Assembly: GCF_900129425.1 (NCBI RefSeq)
Contig: NZ_LT670817.1
Location: 372,001 to 436,000, forward strand
DNA from: Bradyrhizobium erythrophlei
Lineage (GTDB): Bacteria > Pseudomonadota > Alphaproteobacteria > Rhizobiales > Xanthobacteraceae
Direction of reading: 5' to 3'
Length of the DNA: 64,000 bases
A program made the translations under genes and the position numbers. The notes beneath the pieces were generated by a model. The model searched no databases and was not told where the DNA came from. It was given only the letters and a program-made list of their open reading frames with translations. The number at the start of each line of letters is the position of its first letter. The first letter of the stretch is position 1. Below, piece by piece: positions 16,937 to 24,919 of the stretch.

Positions 16937-19681
16937 GTGAACATCGCCGAACCAGACATTCCTGCGGCCGCCCCGTTGCCCGAAACGTTTCTGCGCTGGT
17001 TCGCGGGCCGCGGCTGGTCGCCGCGCGAGCATCAACTGGCGCTGCTCGCAAAGGCCCGCGACGACCGCTCGGCGCTATTGATTGCGCCAACCGGTGCCGG
17101 CAAGACGCTCGCCGGATTCCTCCCGACGCTGGTGGAACTGAGCGCGATCTCGTGGCAAATGCGTTCTTCTTCTCCCCTCCCCCCGCGCAGCGGTGGGGAG
17201 GGGTCGGGGGTGGGGGGTCTCTCCGCGCACGACGCTGCAGGCGAATTTGCTGAACCGCCCCCCACCCCCGACCCCTCCCCACCACGCGCTATGCGCGCGG
17301 GGGGAGGGGAGCAGAGGACACTGTCAGCGCAATCACAGTCGAGCGGCGGCCTCATCTCCACCGGGCGCGGCGTGCAGCGATCGCGCGGGCTCCATACGCT
17401 CTACATCTCGCCGCTGAAGGCGCTCGCGGTGGATATCGCACGCAATCTGGAAGCGCCGGTGACCGAGATGGGTCTGCCGATCCGGATCGAGACCCGTACC
17501 GGTGACACGCCGGTGTCGCGGCGGCAGCGCCAGCGGCGCTATCCGCCGGATATCCTGCTCACCACGCCCGAGCAACTGGCGCTGCTGTTGTCGTCCGCCG
17601 ATGCGCCGTTTCTGTTTTCGTCGCTCAAGCGCATCGTGCTCGACGAACTGCATGCGCTGGTGACTTCGAAGCGCGGCGATCTGTTGTCGCTCGGGCTGGC
17701 GCGGCTGTGGCGGCTGGCCCCACAGATGCGCGCGATCGGGCTTTCAGCGACCGTGGCGGAGCCGCAATCGCTGGCGCGGTTTCTGGTGCCGCAGCGCGAT
17801 GGTGCCAGTGAAGCCGCCGACATCGTCGTCGCCGGAGGCGCCGCGGCGCCCATCGTCGAAATGCTCGATACCCGCGAAAGGTTGCCCTGGGCCGGCCACA
17901 GCGCGCGCCACGCGCTCGGCGAAATCTACGATCTCATCAAGGCCAACAGGACCACGCTGGTGTTCGTCAACACCCGCAGCCAGGCCGAGATGCTGTTCCA
18001 GGACCTGTGGCGGATGAACGACGATGGCCTTGCGATCGCGCTGCATCATGGCTCGCTCGACGTCGCGCAGCGCCGCAAGGTCGAGGACGCGATGGCGGCG
18101 GGCAAACTCCGCGGCGTGGTCTGTACGTCCTCGCTCGACCTCGGCGTCGACTGGGGCGACGTCGATCTCGTCATCAATATCGGCGCGCCCAAGGGGGCCT
18201 CGCGGCTGATGCAAAGAATCGGCCGCGCCAACCACCGCATCGACGAGGCCTCGCGCGCGGTGCTGGTGCCGGCCAACCGCTTCGAGGTGCTGGAATGCGC
18301 CGTGGCGATCGATGCTATAGCGGAAAATGCCCAGGACACCCCGCCGCTGCGCACCGGCGCGCTCGACGTGCTGGCGCAGCACGTGCTCGGCCGCGCCTGC
18401 GGCGAACCGTTTCTTTCCGAAGAGCTTTACGCCGAGGTGCTGACCGCGGCGCCCTATTCGAAGTTGACGCGAACCGATTTCGACGACGTGGTCGATTTCG
18501 TCGCCACCGGCGGCTATGCGCTGAAAACCTATGAACGCTTCGCTCGCATCAAGCAGGACCAAGACGGCCGCTGGCGGGTCGCCAATCCCCGGGTTCGGCA
18601 GAGCTATCGGCTGAACGTCGGCACCATCGTCGAAGACACCATGCTGAAAGTGCGGCTGGTGCGCTCGCGCGGCGCAAAGGGAAACACGGGTTCTACCGGG
18701 GCGCTCGGGCGGGGCGGGCGCATGCTCGGGGAGATCGAGGAAGCCTTCATCGAGGGGCTGGTGATCGGCGACACGTTTGTGTTCGGCGGCGAGGTGGTGC
18801 GTTACGAAGCGTTGGCGGAAGACCAGGTCTACGTCTCGCGCGCCAATGATAGGGATGCCAAGGTGCCGTCCTACATGGGCGGCAAGTTTCCGCTCTCGAC
18901 CTACCTCGCCGAGCGCGTCCGCAAGCTGCTCGACAACAAGCGCGCCTGGAACGCGCTGCCGGACCAGGTCCGCGACTGGCTGTCGCTGCAGCGGGATGTC
19001 TCGCGCGTGCCCGGCGTGCGCGAACTGCTGGTGGAAACCTTTCCGCGCGCCAACAAGCATTACCTGGTTTGCTATCCCTTCGAGGGACGGCTGGCGCACC
19101 AGACGCTGGGCATGCTGCTGACGCGCCGGATGGAACGCGCACGGGTGCGGCCGCTCGGCTTCGTCGCCAATGAATATGCGCTGGCGGTGTGGGGGCTCGG
19201 CGACATCTCGTTCATGATCCGGCAAGGCCGCCTCGACCTCAACGCGCTGTTCGATCCGGACATGCTGGGCGACGATCTTGAAGCCTGGCTTGCGGAATCC
19301 GCGCTGATGAAACGCACCTTCCGCACCTGCGCCGTCATTTCCGGATTGATCGCGCGGCGCTTCACCGGCGAGGAAAAAACCCGGCGCCAGGTGCTGTTCT
19401 CGACCGACCTGATTTACGATGTGCTGCGCAAGCATCAGCCGGATCACGTGCTGTTGCGCGCCGCCCGCTCCGACGCCGCCACCGGCCTGCTCGATCTCCG
19501 CCGGCTCGGTGATATGCTGCTGCGAATCCAGGGGCGAATCACCCACCGGGAACTCGATCACGTTTCGCCGTTGGCGGTCCCCGTGATGCTGGAAATCGGA
19601 CGCGAGTCAGTCTATGGCGAAGCCTCCGACGAGTTGCTGGCGGAAGCCGCCGATGAACTGGTCAAAGAAGCGATGTCGTAG
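16937..19681 (+). CDS. Ligase-associated DNA damage response DEXH-box helicase (Lhr-like), with in-frame repeat insert
   Basis: A 914-residue superfamily 2 helicase. The motifs are Walker A LIAPTGAGKTLAG (48-60), Ia LYISPLKALAVDIARNL, DEXH IVLDELHAL, III GLSATV, and VI QRIGRANHR. This is the Lhr-core type found with the ATP-dependent ligase, MBL exonuclease and PdeM, and thought to act in DNA repair. Residues about 71-148, between Walker A and motif Ia, are a foreign Pro/Gly-rich insert encoded by a palindromic repeat (17172-17311) and flanking sequence; I expect homologs to pass from LPTLVEL to GLHTLYISPL in a short loop. It starts at GTG 16937. Confidence 0.94.
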   Translation: MNIAEPDIPAAAPLPETFLRWFAGRGWSPREHQLALLAKARDDRSALLIAPTGAGKTLAGFLPTLVELSAISWQMRSSSPLPPRSGGEGSGVGGLSAHDAAGEFAEPPPTPDPSPPRAMRAGGGEQRTLSAQSQSSGGLISTGRGVQRSRGLHTLYISPLKALAVDIARNLEAPVTEMGLPIRIETRTGDTPVSRRQRQRRYPPDILLTTPEQLALLLSSADAPFLFSSLKRIVLDELHALVTSKRGDLLSLGLARLWRLAPQMRAIGLSATVAEPQSLARFLVPQRDGASEAADIVVAGGAAAPIVEMLDTRERLPWAGHSARHALGEIYDLIKANRTTLVFVNTRSQAEMLFQDLWRMNDDGLAIALHHGSLDVAQRRKVEDAMAAGKLRGVVCTSSLDLGVDWGDVDLVINIGAPKGASRLMQRIGRANHRIDEASRAVLVPANRFEVLECAVAIDAIAENAQDTPPLRTGALDVLAQHVLGRACGEPFLSEELYAEVLTAAPYSKLTRTDFDDVVDFVATGGYALKTYERFARIKQDQDGRWRVANPRVRQSYRLNVGTIVEDTMLKVRLVRSRGAKGNTGSTGALGRGGRMLGEIEEAFIEGLVIGDTFVFGGEVVRYEALAEDQVYVSRANDRDAKVPSYMGGKFPLSTYLAERVRKLLDNKRAWNALPDQVRDWLSLQRDVSRVPGVRELLVETFPRANKHYLVCYPFEGRLAHQTLGMLLTRRMERARVRPLGFVANEYALAVWGLGDISFMIRQGRLDLNALFDPDMLGDDLEAWLAESALMKRTFRTCAVISGLIARRFTGEEKTRRQVLFSTDLIYDVLRKHQPDHVLLRAARSDAATGLLDLRRLGDMLLRIQGRITHRELDHVSPLAVPVMLEIGRESVYGEASDELLAEAADELVKEAMS
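17172..17311. repeat. Palindromic repeat translated inside the helicase gene
   Basis: A roughly 140-base inverted repeat within the helicase open frame. The outer arms are CTCCCCTCCCCC and GGGGGAGGGGAG. Inner arms are GTGGGGAGGGGTCGGGGGTG and CACCCCCGACCCCTCCCCAC, separated by a variable centre. It is translated without stops as GGEGSGVGGLSAHDAAGEFA followed by EPPPTPDPSPPRAMRAGGGE. It is homologous to the insert in the ligase gene, read in the same frame. Confidence 0.92.
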
Positions 19682-19721
19682 AACAATAATGGATATGTTG
19701 CGCTCCAACCCATCAACATCG

Positions 19722-19845
19722 TCATGCCCGGCCTTGTGCCGGGCATCCACGTCTTCCTTTGTGAAGCAAAAACGTGGATGGCCGGGCGTAGGCGAGCGGA
19801 AGCGACGCCGTCCTTCGTACGGCTATGCCTGGCCATGACGGAGAG
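19722..19845. repeat. Dispersed palindromic repeat, family B copy 3, overlapping pdeM start
   Basis: It begins CGTCATGCCCGGCCTTGTGC, continues CGGGCATCCACGTCTT, and returns as AAAACGTGGATGGCCGGGC, ending CTATGCCTGGCCATGACGG. The outer arms pair the CGTCATG and CATGACG ends. An insert of about 40 bases (GTAGGCGAGCGGAAGCGACG and following) distinguishes it from the copy at 10121. The ATG within its last ten bases is the likely start of pdeM. Confidence 0.85.
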
Positions 19846-20530
19846 TGCCGTCAGCATCGCGAGTCATTCCGCGGTCATCGTCGCCGGCGTCGATTTCGTC
19901 GCCGATCTCTCCGGCGCATTGTTCTGGGAAGACGAGCGCCTGCTCGTCGTCTCCGACCTGCATCTGGAAAAAGGCTCCAGCTTTGCGATGCGCGGCGTGC
20001 TGCTGCCGCCCTATGATACGATCGCGACGCTCGGCCGCCTCGGCGCGGTGCTCGCGCGCCATGATCCGCGCATGGTGATCGCGCTCGGCGACAGCTTTCA
20101 TGACCGCGATGCCCATGGCCGGCTGTCCGCGCCCGACCGCGACACCATCGCCGCATTCCAACTGCGCCGCGACTGGATCTGGATTTCCGGCAATCACGAT
20201 CCCGCGCTGCCGTCCGATCTCGGCGGCGTGGTCGCAACCGAAGTCGCGATCGGGCCGATCGCTTTTCGTCATGAGCCGACCGGTGCATCCGGCGAGATCG
20301 CCGGCCATCTGCATCCGAAGGCGCGGGTGAGCACCCGTGGCCGATCGATGGAGCGGCGATGTTTTGCCTGCGACGGCGAGCGCGCGGTAATGCCGGCGTT
20401 CGGTGCCTTTGCCGGCGGCCTCAACATTCGCGACGCGGCGTTTGCAAAAATATTCCAGACCCTGGGTTTCATGGCGCATGTGCTCGGCGACAACAGGCTG
20501 CACAGCATCGCAGCGTCGCGCTGCTATTGA
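19835..20530 (+). CDS. pdeM: Ligase-associated DNA damage response endonuclease PdeM
   Basis: A 231-residue calcineurin-like metallophosphoesterase. All metal-binding blocks are visible: VVSDLHLEKGSS, IALGDSFHDRDAHG, WISGNHDPAL and IAGHLHPKAR. PdeM belongs with the ligase, exonuclease and DEXH helicase in the ligase-associated damage response set. The ATG at 19835 gives a normal N-terminus (MTESAVSIASHS) and lies at the very end of a palindromic repeat. The frame stays open upstream to 19724, but that extension is wholly repeat sequence. No alternative ATG/GTG/TTG occurs in the first twenty codons, so the repeat seems to supply the initiation codon. Confidence 0.9.
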   Translation: MTESAVSIASHSAVIVAGVDFVADLSGALFWEDERLLVVSDLHLEKGSSFAMRGVLLPPYDTIATLGRLGAVLARHDPRMVIALGDSFHDRDAHGRLSAPDRDTIAAFQLRRDWIWISGNHDPALPSDLGGVVATEVAIGPIAFRHEPTGASGEIAGHLHPKARVSTRGRSMERRCFACDGERAVMPAFGAFAGGLNIRDAAFAKIFQTLGFMAHVLGDNRLHSIAASRCY

Positions 20531-20742
20531 GCCATCACTGGATTAGCGGCGAGGTGTTTTCATCTCTCGGCCGTCGCAAAGTAAGCAGAAGAAGATGCGC
20601 ATGCTGCACCACTCGGATCATGACGAGCGAGTGATGCGCAAATTTCGCGGCAAAAGAGGCCTTGACTTCATACTGCTCAAGATTAACGTTCACGAAATGT
20701 CCTGCGGGTGAGAGGGGAAATCCATTCTCGCGGAGGTCCATC

Positions 20743-21396
20743 ATGACGGGCAATGAATGTCCCATCCACGTAGCTGATGGCGTGCTTGGCAAACAGTGTC
20801 ACATCTGCGCTTTTTTCAATGGCTTCGACGAGCAGCACAGGGTGCTGCGCTCGTTCATCAAAGAGGGGTTCGAGCGGGGCGACAAAGCTTTTCATATCGT
20901 GGATCCCAAGCTGCGGGAGGATCATCTGAAGCGACTCGCTGAAGCCGGCATAGACGTCGAGCAGGCGATGGCAACCGGACAGCTGGAGCTGCGGCGCTGG
21001 CAGGACGCTTACCTGCGCGACGATCGCTTTGATCAGGATGGGATGCTTGCCTTGCTCGAAGAGGTGCTCGGATCAGGGGCGGCAGCCGGTAATCCCCTCA
21101 TCAGATTTGTGTCGCGCGTGGAACCGTCCCTGGTGGACAAGGCCGGCGAAGATCAGTGGTTGGAATACGAGACGCGCGTCAACTACACGGTCTCCAAATA
21201 CAACGATCCGGTAATCTGCACCTACGATCTGACGAACTTCAGTGCCAGCCTGGTGATGGACATGTTGCGGGTTCACCCCTTCGTGATTGTCGGAGGGGTG
21301 CTCCAGGAGAATCCGTTTTTTGTTCCTCCAGACCAGTTCCTCCTTGAACTCCGAGAGAGAAAATCGGCTCGGCGTAGCGCGATCCAAACACACTGA
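20743..21396 (+). CDS. MEDS (DcmR-type sensory) domain protein
   Basis: A 217-residue soluble protein with the MEDS domain (methanogen/methylotroph DcmR sensory domain): GKQCHICAFFNGFDEQHRVL, FIKEGFERGDKAFHIVDP, and YDLTNFSASLVMDMLRVHPF near the end. MEDS domains occur in regulators of one-carbon metabolism and beside or inside histidine kinases; the ligand is generally unknown. CGGAGG at 20731 serves the ATG at 20743. The stop is five bases before the histidine kinase ATG, so the two genes are almost certainly co-translated and probably act together. Confidence 0.87.
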   Translation: MTGNECPIHVADGVLGKQCHICAFFNGFDEQHRVLRSFIKEGFERGDKAFHIVDPKLREDHLKRLAEAGIDVEQAMATGQLELRRWQDAYLRDDRFDQDGMLALLEEVLGSGAAAGNPLIRFVSRVEPSLVDKAGEDQWLEYETRVNYTVSKYNDPVICTYDLTNFSASLVMDMLRVHPFVIVGGVLQENPFFVPPDQFLLELRERKSARRSAIQTH

Positions 21397-21401
21397 TAGT
21401 G

Positions 21402-22700
21402 ATGGCTGACGAGAATCTCCGGCTGCGAGCAGCGCTTCGGGATCTAGTCGCACTTTCGACCATCCCGGCGGGGTGGATTGGGATCGCACCGCGCACGATT
21501 GCGGCCGGACTGGCCGACATCCTGGCGGGGTCGTTGGGTTTTGATTTTGCGTTCGTACGCTTGCTCGATCCCGCCGGGGGGGCAACGATCGACGTCGCGA
21601 GTGGATGCGCCACCAGGGAATTCCTGGATTGGCTGCAGGCCCAATTTTATACGTTCGATGGGTCTTTGCAGAGGCAGATCATTCCTAATGTTGTTGGCTT
21701 TGATGACAGACTGAAATCGCTCCGCGGTATTACTATTCCTATTGGGTTCAACGCGTACGCCGGTCTTGTAGCCGTCGGCTGTGAGCGTAGCGACTTCCCG
21801 ACCGAAACTGACAGGATGCTGCTCACAGTGGCTGTGAATCATGCGGCGACAGCCTTCCGCAGCACGAACTTGATTCATGAACGGCGCCGGGCTGAGGAGG
21901 AAGTTCGCCAAGCCCGCGACGAACTTGAGATGAAGGTGATGGAAAGGACGGCTGAACTGCAGCGGACAATGGCTGAGCTGACACACATGAATCGCCTGGC
22001 GACAGCGGGGGTTCTTTTAGCGTCCATCGCTCATGAGATCAATCAGCCGCTAACCGGGATTGTAATGCAAGCCAGTGCCGCCCGACGATGGCTTGCATTG
22101 AGAGAGCCAGCCATGGAAGAGGCGCGAGACGCGCTGGATCAAATCGAAAATGCCGGTCACCGTGCAGGTGAAATCATCACAAGCCTTCGCGGAATGTTCA
22201 AGAAAGAAACGCAGGCGAGAAACCCAATCGACATTAACAAGCTGATCTTCAGGGTTCTTGCCATTGTGCACCACGAGTTGCAGCAGCGTGAAGTGGAGCT
22301 GCGCACGGAACTCGATGAATCACTCCCGGTCCTGGAAGGCGACAGAGTTCAATTGCAGCAAGTCGTTTTAAACCTGGTCATGAACGCCATTGAGGCGATG
22401 CCGGTAGCGCCGCGAATATTGAGCATACGATCCTGCGCTGGCAAACCAAATTTTGTTCACGTGGCCGTCGAGGATACCGGCACGGGTATCGATCCATCCA
22501 ACCACGATCATATTTTCAACCCGATGTTCACGACCAAAGAGCGTGGTATGGGAATTGGCCTTTCCATCTGCCATTCCATTATCGAAAGCCATAACGGCCG
22601 TATTTGGGTGACGCGGGGAATCGACAAAGGCTCTATTTTCCAATTCGAGTTGCCGACGAGCGTGGACCAGGATGATCAAGCTCGCCAACATCAGGCCTGA
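21402..22700 (+). CDS. Soluble GAF-type sensor histidine kinase
   Basis: A 432-residue histidine kinase without membrane segments. A GAF-like domain (about 20-160) is followed by a coiled-coil (ERRRAEEEVRQARDELEMKV), a HisKA domain with phospho-acceptor His211 in SIAHEINQPLTG, and a HATPase domain with N box LQQVVLNLVMNAIEAM, G1 VEDTGTGID and G2 MGIGLSICHSI. It presumably autophosphorylates in response to its GAF domain and the neighbouring MEDS protein. No response regulator gene is adjacent, so the partner is unknown. A GTG at 21399 just before the ATG is an alternative start. Confidence 0.92.
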   Translation: MADENLRLRAALRDLVALSTIPAGWIGIAPRTIAAGLADILAGSLGFDFAFVRLLDPAGGATIDVASGCATREFLDWLQAQFYTFDGSLQRQIIPNVVGFDDRLKSLRGITIPIGFNAYAGLVAVGCERSDFPTETDRMLLTVAVNHAATAFRSTNLIHERRRAEEEVRQARDELEMKVMERTAELQRTMAELTHMNRLATAGVLLASIAHEINQPLTGIVMQASAARRWLALREPAMEEARDALDQIENAGHRAGEIITSLRGMFKKETQARNPIDINKLIFRVLAIVHHELQQREVELRTELDESLPVLEGDRVQLQQVVLNLVMNAIEAMPVAPRILSIRSCAGKPNFVHVAVEDTGTGIDPSNHDHIFNPMFTTKERGMGIGLSICHSIIESHNGRIWVTRGIDKGSIFQFELPTSVDQDDQARQHQA

Positions 22701-23124
22701 ATGACGACACGCGCTCCATAACGTGCGGCGGGCGTGACGGACGGCAACGGGCGCGTCCCGGCCAGGGCCTGAACTCATCAATGGTGGACGTCCGCTTTGG
22801 TGCGCATTCCAGCACTCAATTCGGATATCGCGTGCGGTCCGAAAAGTGTCACAAGCAGATTCATGCAGTGCAGCAATACGCTCTGTTATTCGATTACTTT
22901 GTCGGCGCTGGGGGTGCCGAAATGAGGAGCTGGATGGCCAAAAACGGGAATTAGACTCTCACCGGTACTCCGCTTAACCTGCGCCATCGCTCACGTAGCA
23001 ACTGAGACAAGTCATTCGCGCGAGTTTTCGAGGAATCGCGCACCAAGTCAGCTGACCTCTCTATGGAGGAAGTGCCATTTCCAACGCTCGCACTCTTAAA
23101 AACTTAAAGAATATTTCGGGATCG
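22701..23124. other. Intergenic region with a short duplicated segment
   Basis: About 420 bases without a supported gene. Positions 22789-22850 (CGTCCGCTTTGGTGCGCATT onward) match 26682-26742 with few differences. The rest shows no convincing open frame or hairpin terminator. The promoter of the downstream cyclase presumably lies in its last 100 bases, but no clear -35/-10 pair was identified. Confidence 0.6.
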
Positions 23125-24858
23125 ATGATCAAGCGATCAATCAGACGGCGGATCGTTGCCATTGCTGTCGGGTTGGTCGTCCTGATGGTGGCGACGTCTG
23201 TCTTGTCGATGGTGATGGTTGGGCGGGTAGGCCATCTGCTCGATGAACTGACGGAAAGGTACGTTCCGGCAAACGTGCATTTAACGAGAGCCAATATCCT
23301 GTCGCTTGAACGGGCTCTCGCGCTTCGCCGTATGGTGATCGCAAAAATGCAGGAGCCGCCCGATGAGGCCGGATACAAGTTTCAAAAGCAGCTCTACGAT
23401 GCGAAGGATGCCGAAGTCGACAGCGAGGCGCAAGCTGCGCGCAAGCTCATCAATGCGATCATCGACGACACCAGTACGCCCTCGGATAATGCGGCGCTGG
23501 CGCGCATCGACAGCCGGATCGACAGCTTGATGAGCGAATCCCGCCAGCATCTGGACCAGGAGTCCGAAGATCTGCTTTCAGAACTTGATGCGCGAGAATT
23601 CCCGGCAGTGAGACGCAGCCTTGCGCGGATCGACTCGCTCCGCGACCAGCTTAGCGAAAAAATCGACGCCGTTCGAACTGAGATGCTCAAGGTGAGCTAT
23701 CGCGCCATCGCAACGATTAGATCGGAGCAGACTCAGGCGGTCTCGATCTCAGCGATCGTGACGCTGCTGGCCGCGATTGTCGGATTGATTTTCGCCAACC
23801 TCGTCAGCGGCGGCATCATTCGCTCCGTCCGGCAATTGTTGGAGGGTACGCGGGCAGTCGAGGCGGGCCAGCTCGACCAATCCATCGAGGTGACGACAGG
23901 CGATGAAATTGGACAATTGGCTGCCGCGTTCAACCGGATGGTCGTGCAATTGCGTGACAACCAGCGCGTCAGGGAGACTTTTGGCAAATATATCGATCCG
24001 CGTGTCGTGGAAGGGCTGATCGACCGCCCGACCTTAACCGCAGCCGAAGGTCAGCGCCGGGTCATGACGGTGCTGTTCTGCGACCTCAAAGGATTTACCA
24101 GCTTGAGCGAAGGCATGACGCCGCAGGGTCTGGTCAAGGTCATGAACCGTTATCTTTCAATCATGTCCGAGCCGATCCGGACCAACCGGGGGATCATCGA
24201 CAAATATATCGGCGACGGCATTATGGCCTATTGGGGGCCGCCATTCGTTGACGAGGCTGATCATGCCCGCTTTGCCTGTCTCGCCGCCATGGAAATGATC
24301 GAGCGCATCGCGACGTTGCGTCAGGAAATTCCCGAATTGCTCGGTGTGCGCGGCACTCCCATGGAGAAATGTGACCTGAGGATCGGCGTTGCGACCGGCG
24401 AAGCGCTGGTCGGCAGCATCGGCTCTGATGTCATGATGAGCTATACCGTGATGGGCGACGTGGTGAATCTTGCCTCACGCCTGGAGGGCGTGAACAAGAC
24501 CTATGGCACCCGCAATCTCGTCTCCGAGAGAACGATCGCCGCGGCGGGCGCAGCACTTGAGGTTCGAGAGATCGATCGGGTCGTCGTGGCGGGGCATACC
24601 CATTCGGAAATCATTTTTGAGATTCTTGGACGCAAGGGTGAGCTCGCGGCACAACAATTGCTGTCACGGGATAAATACCAGGACGGGCTGGCGGCCTACC
24701 GCGAGCAGCGATGGGACGAGGCGCTTCGTGCGCTTAACGAGTCACTTGGGGCGATACCTGACGACGGGCCGTCAATGGCTCTCCTCAAGCGCGTCGAAAG
24801 CGTTAAAGCAAATCCACCATCCCGAGATTGGGACGGGGCGTGGCACATCGACAAATAG
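23125..24858 (+). CDS. Membrane adenylate/guanylate cyclase (class III) with HAMP domain
   Basis: A 577-residue signalling enzyme. Transmembrane segment 1 (about 10-30) is followed by a helical periplasmic region rich in Asp, Glu, Arg and Ser (about 31-205), transmembrane segment 2 (ISAIVTLLAAIVGLIFANLV), a HAMP linker (IRSVRQLLEGTRAVEAGQLD) and a class III cyclase domain. Metal-binding aspartates are Asp320 (LFCDLKGFTS) and Asp364 (YIGDGIMAYWG); the domain ends with YTVMGDVVNLASRLEG. The last 70 residues resemble a TPR-like tail (YQDGLAAYREQRWDEALRAL). It makes cAMP or cGMP in response to a periplasmic cue. No effector is adjacent. Confidence 0.93.
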   Translation: MIKRSIRRRIVAIAVGLVVLMVATSVLSMVMVGRVGHLLDELTERYVPANVHLTRANILSLERALALRRMVIAKMQEPPDEAGYKFQKQLYDAKDAEVDSEAQAARKLINAIIDDTSTPSDNAALARIDSRIDSLMSESRQHLDQESEDLLSELDAREFPAVRRSLARIDSLRDQLSEKIDAVRTEMLKVSYRAIATIRSEQTQAVSISAIVTLLAAIVGLIFANLVSGGIIRSVRQLLEGTRAVEAGQLDQSIEVTTGDEIGQLAAAFNRMVVQLRDNQRVRETFGKYIDPRVVEGLIDRPTLTAAEGQRRVMTVLFCDLKGFTSLSEGMTPQGLVKVMNRYLSIMSEPIRTNRGIIDKYIGDGIMAYWGPPFVDEADHARFACLAAMEMIERIATLRQEIPELLGVRGTPMEKCDLRIGVATGEALVGSIGSDVMMSYTVMGDVVNLASRLEGVNKTYGTRNLVSERTIAAAGAALEVREIDRVVVAGHTHSEIIFEILGRKGELAAQQLLSRDKYQDGLAAYREQRWDEALRALNESLGAIPDDGPSMALLKRVESVKANPPSRDWDGAWHIDK

Positions 24859-24919
24859 TTGCCGAGGCGGCCCTCTATGACCAGGCAGGGCATTGCCGAA
24901 TAGGTCGCCGCGTGCTGCA

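Noticed and set aside
17744..19561. 605-codon minus-strand frame opposite the helicase
   Set aside because: Antisense shadow; the plus strand carries all helicase motifs.
19724..19834. N-terminal extension of PdeM
   Set aside because: Translated wholly from the palindromic repeat (MPGLVPGIHVFL and following); this peptide arises wherever the repeat is translated, and the metallophosphoesterase domain starts after 19835.
20531..20742. Possible small RNA or gene between pdeM and the MEDS gene
   Set aside because: No open frame with a ribosome-binding site and no clear hairpin with a T run was found.
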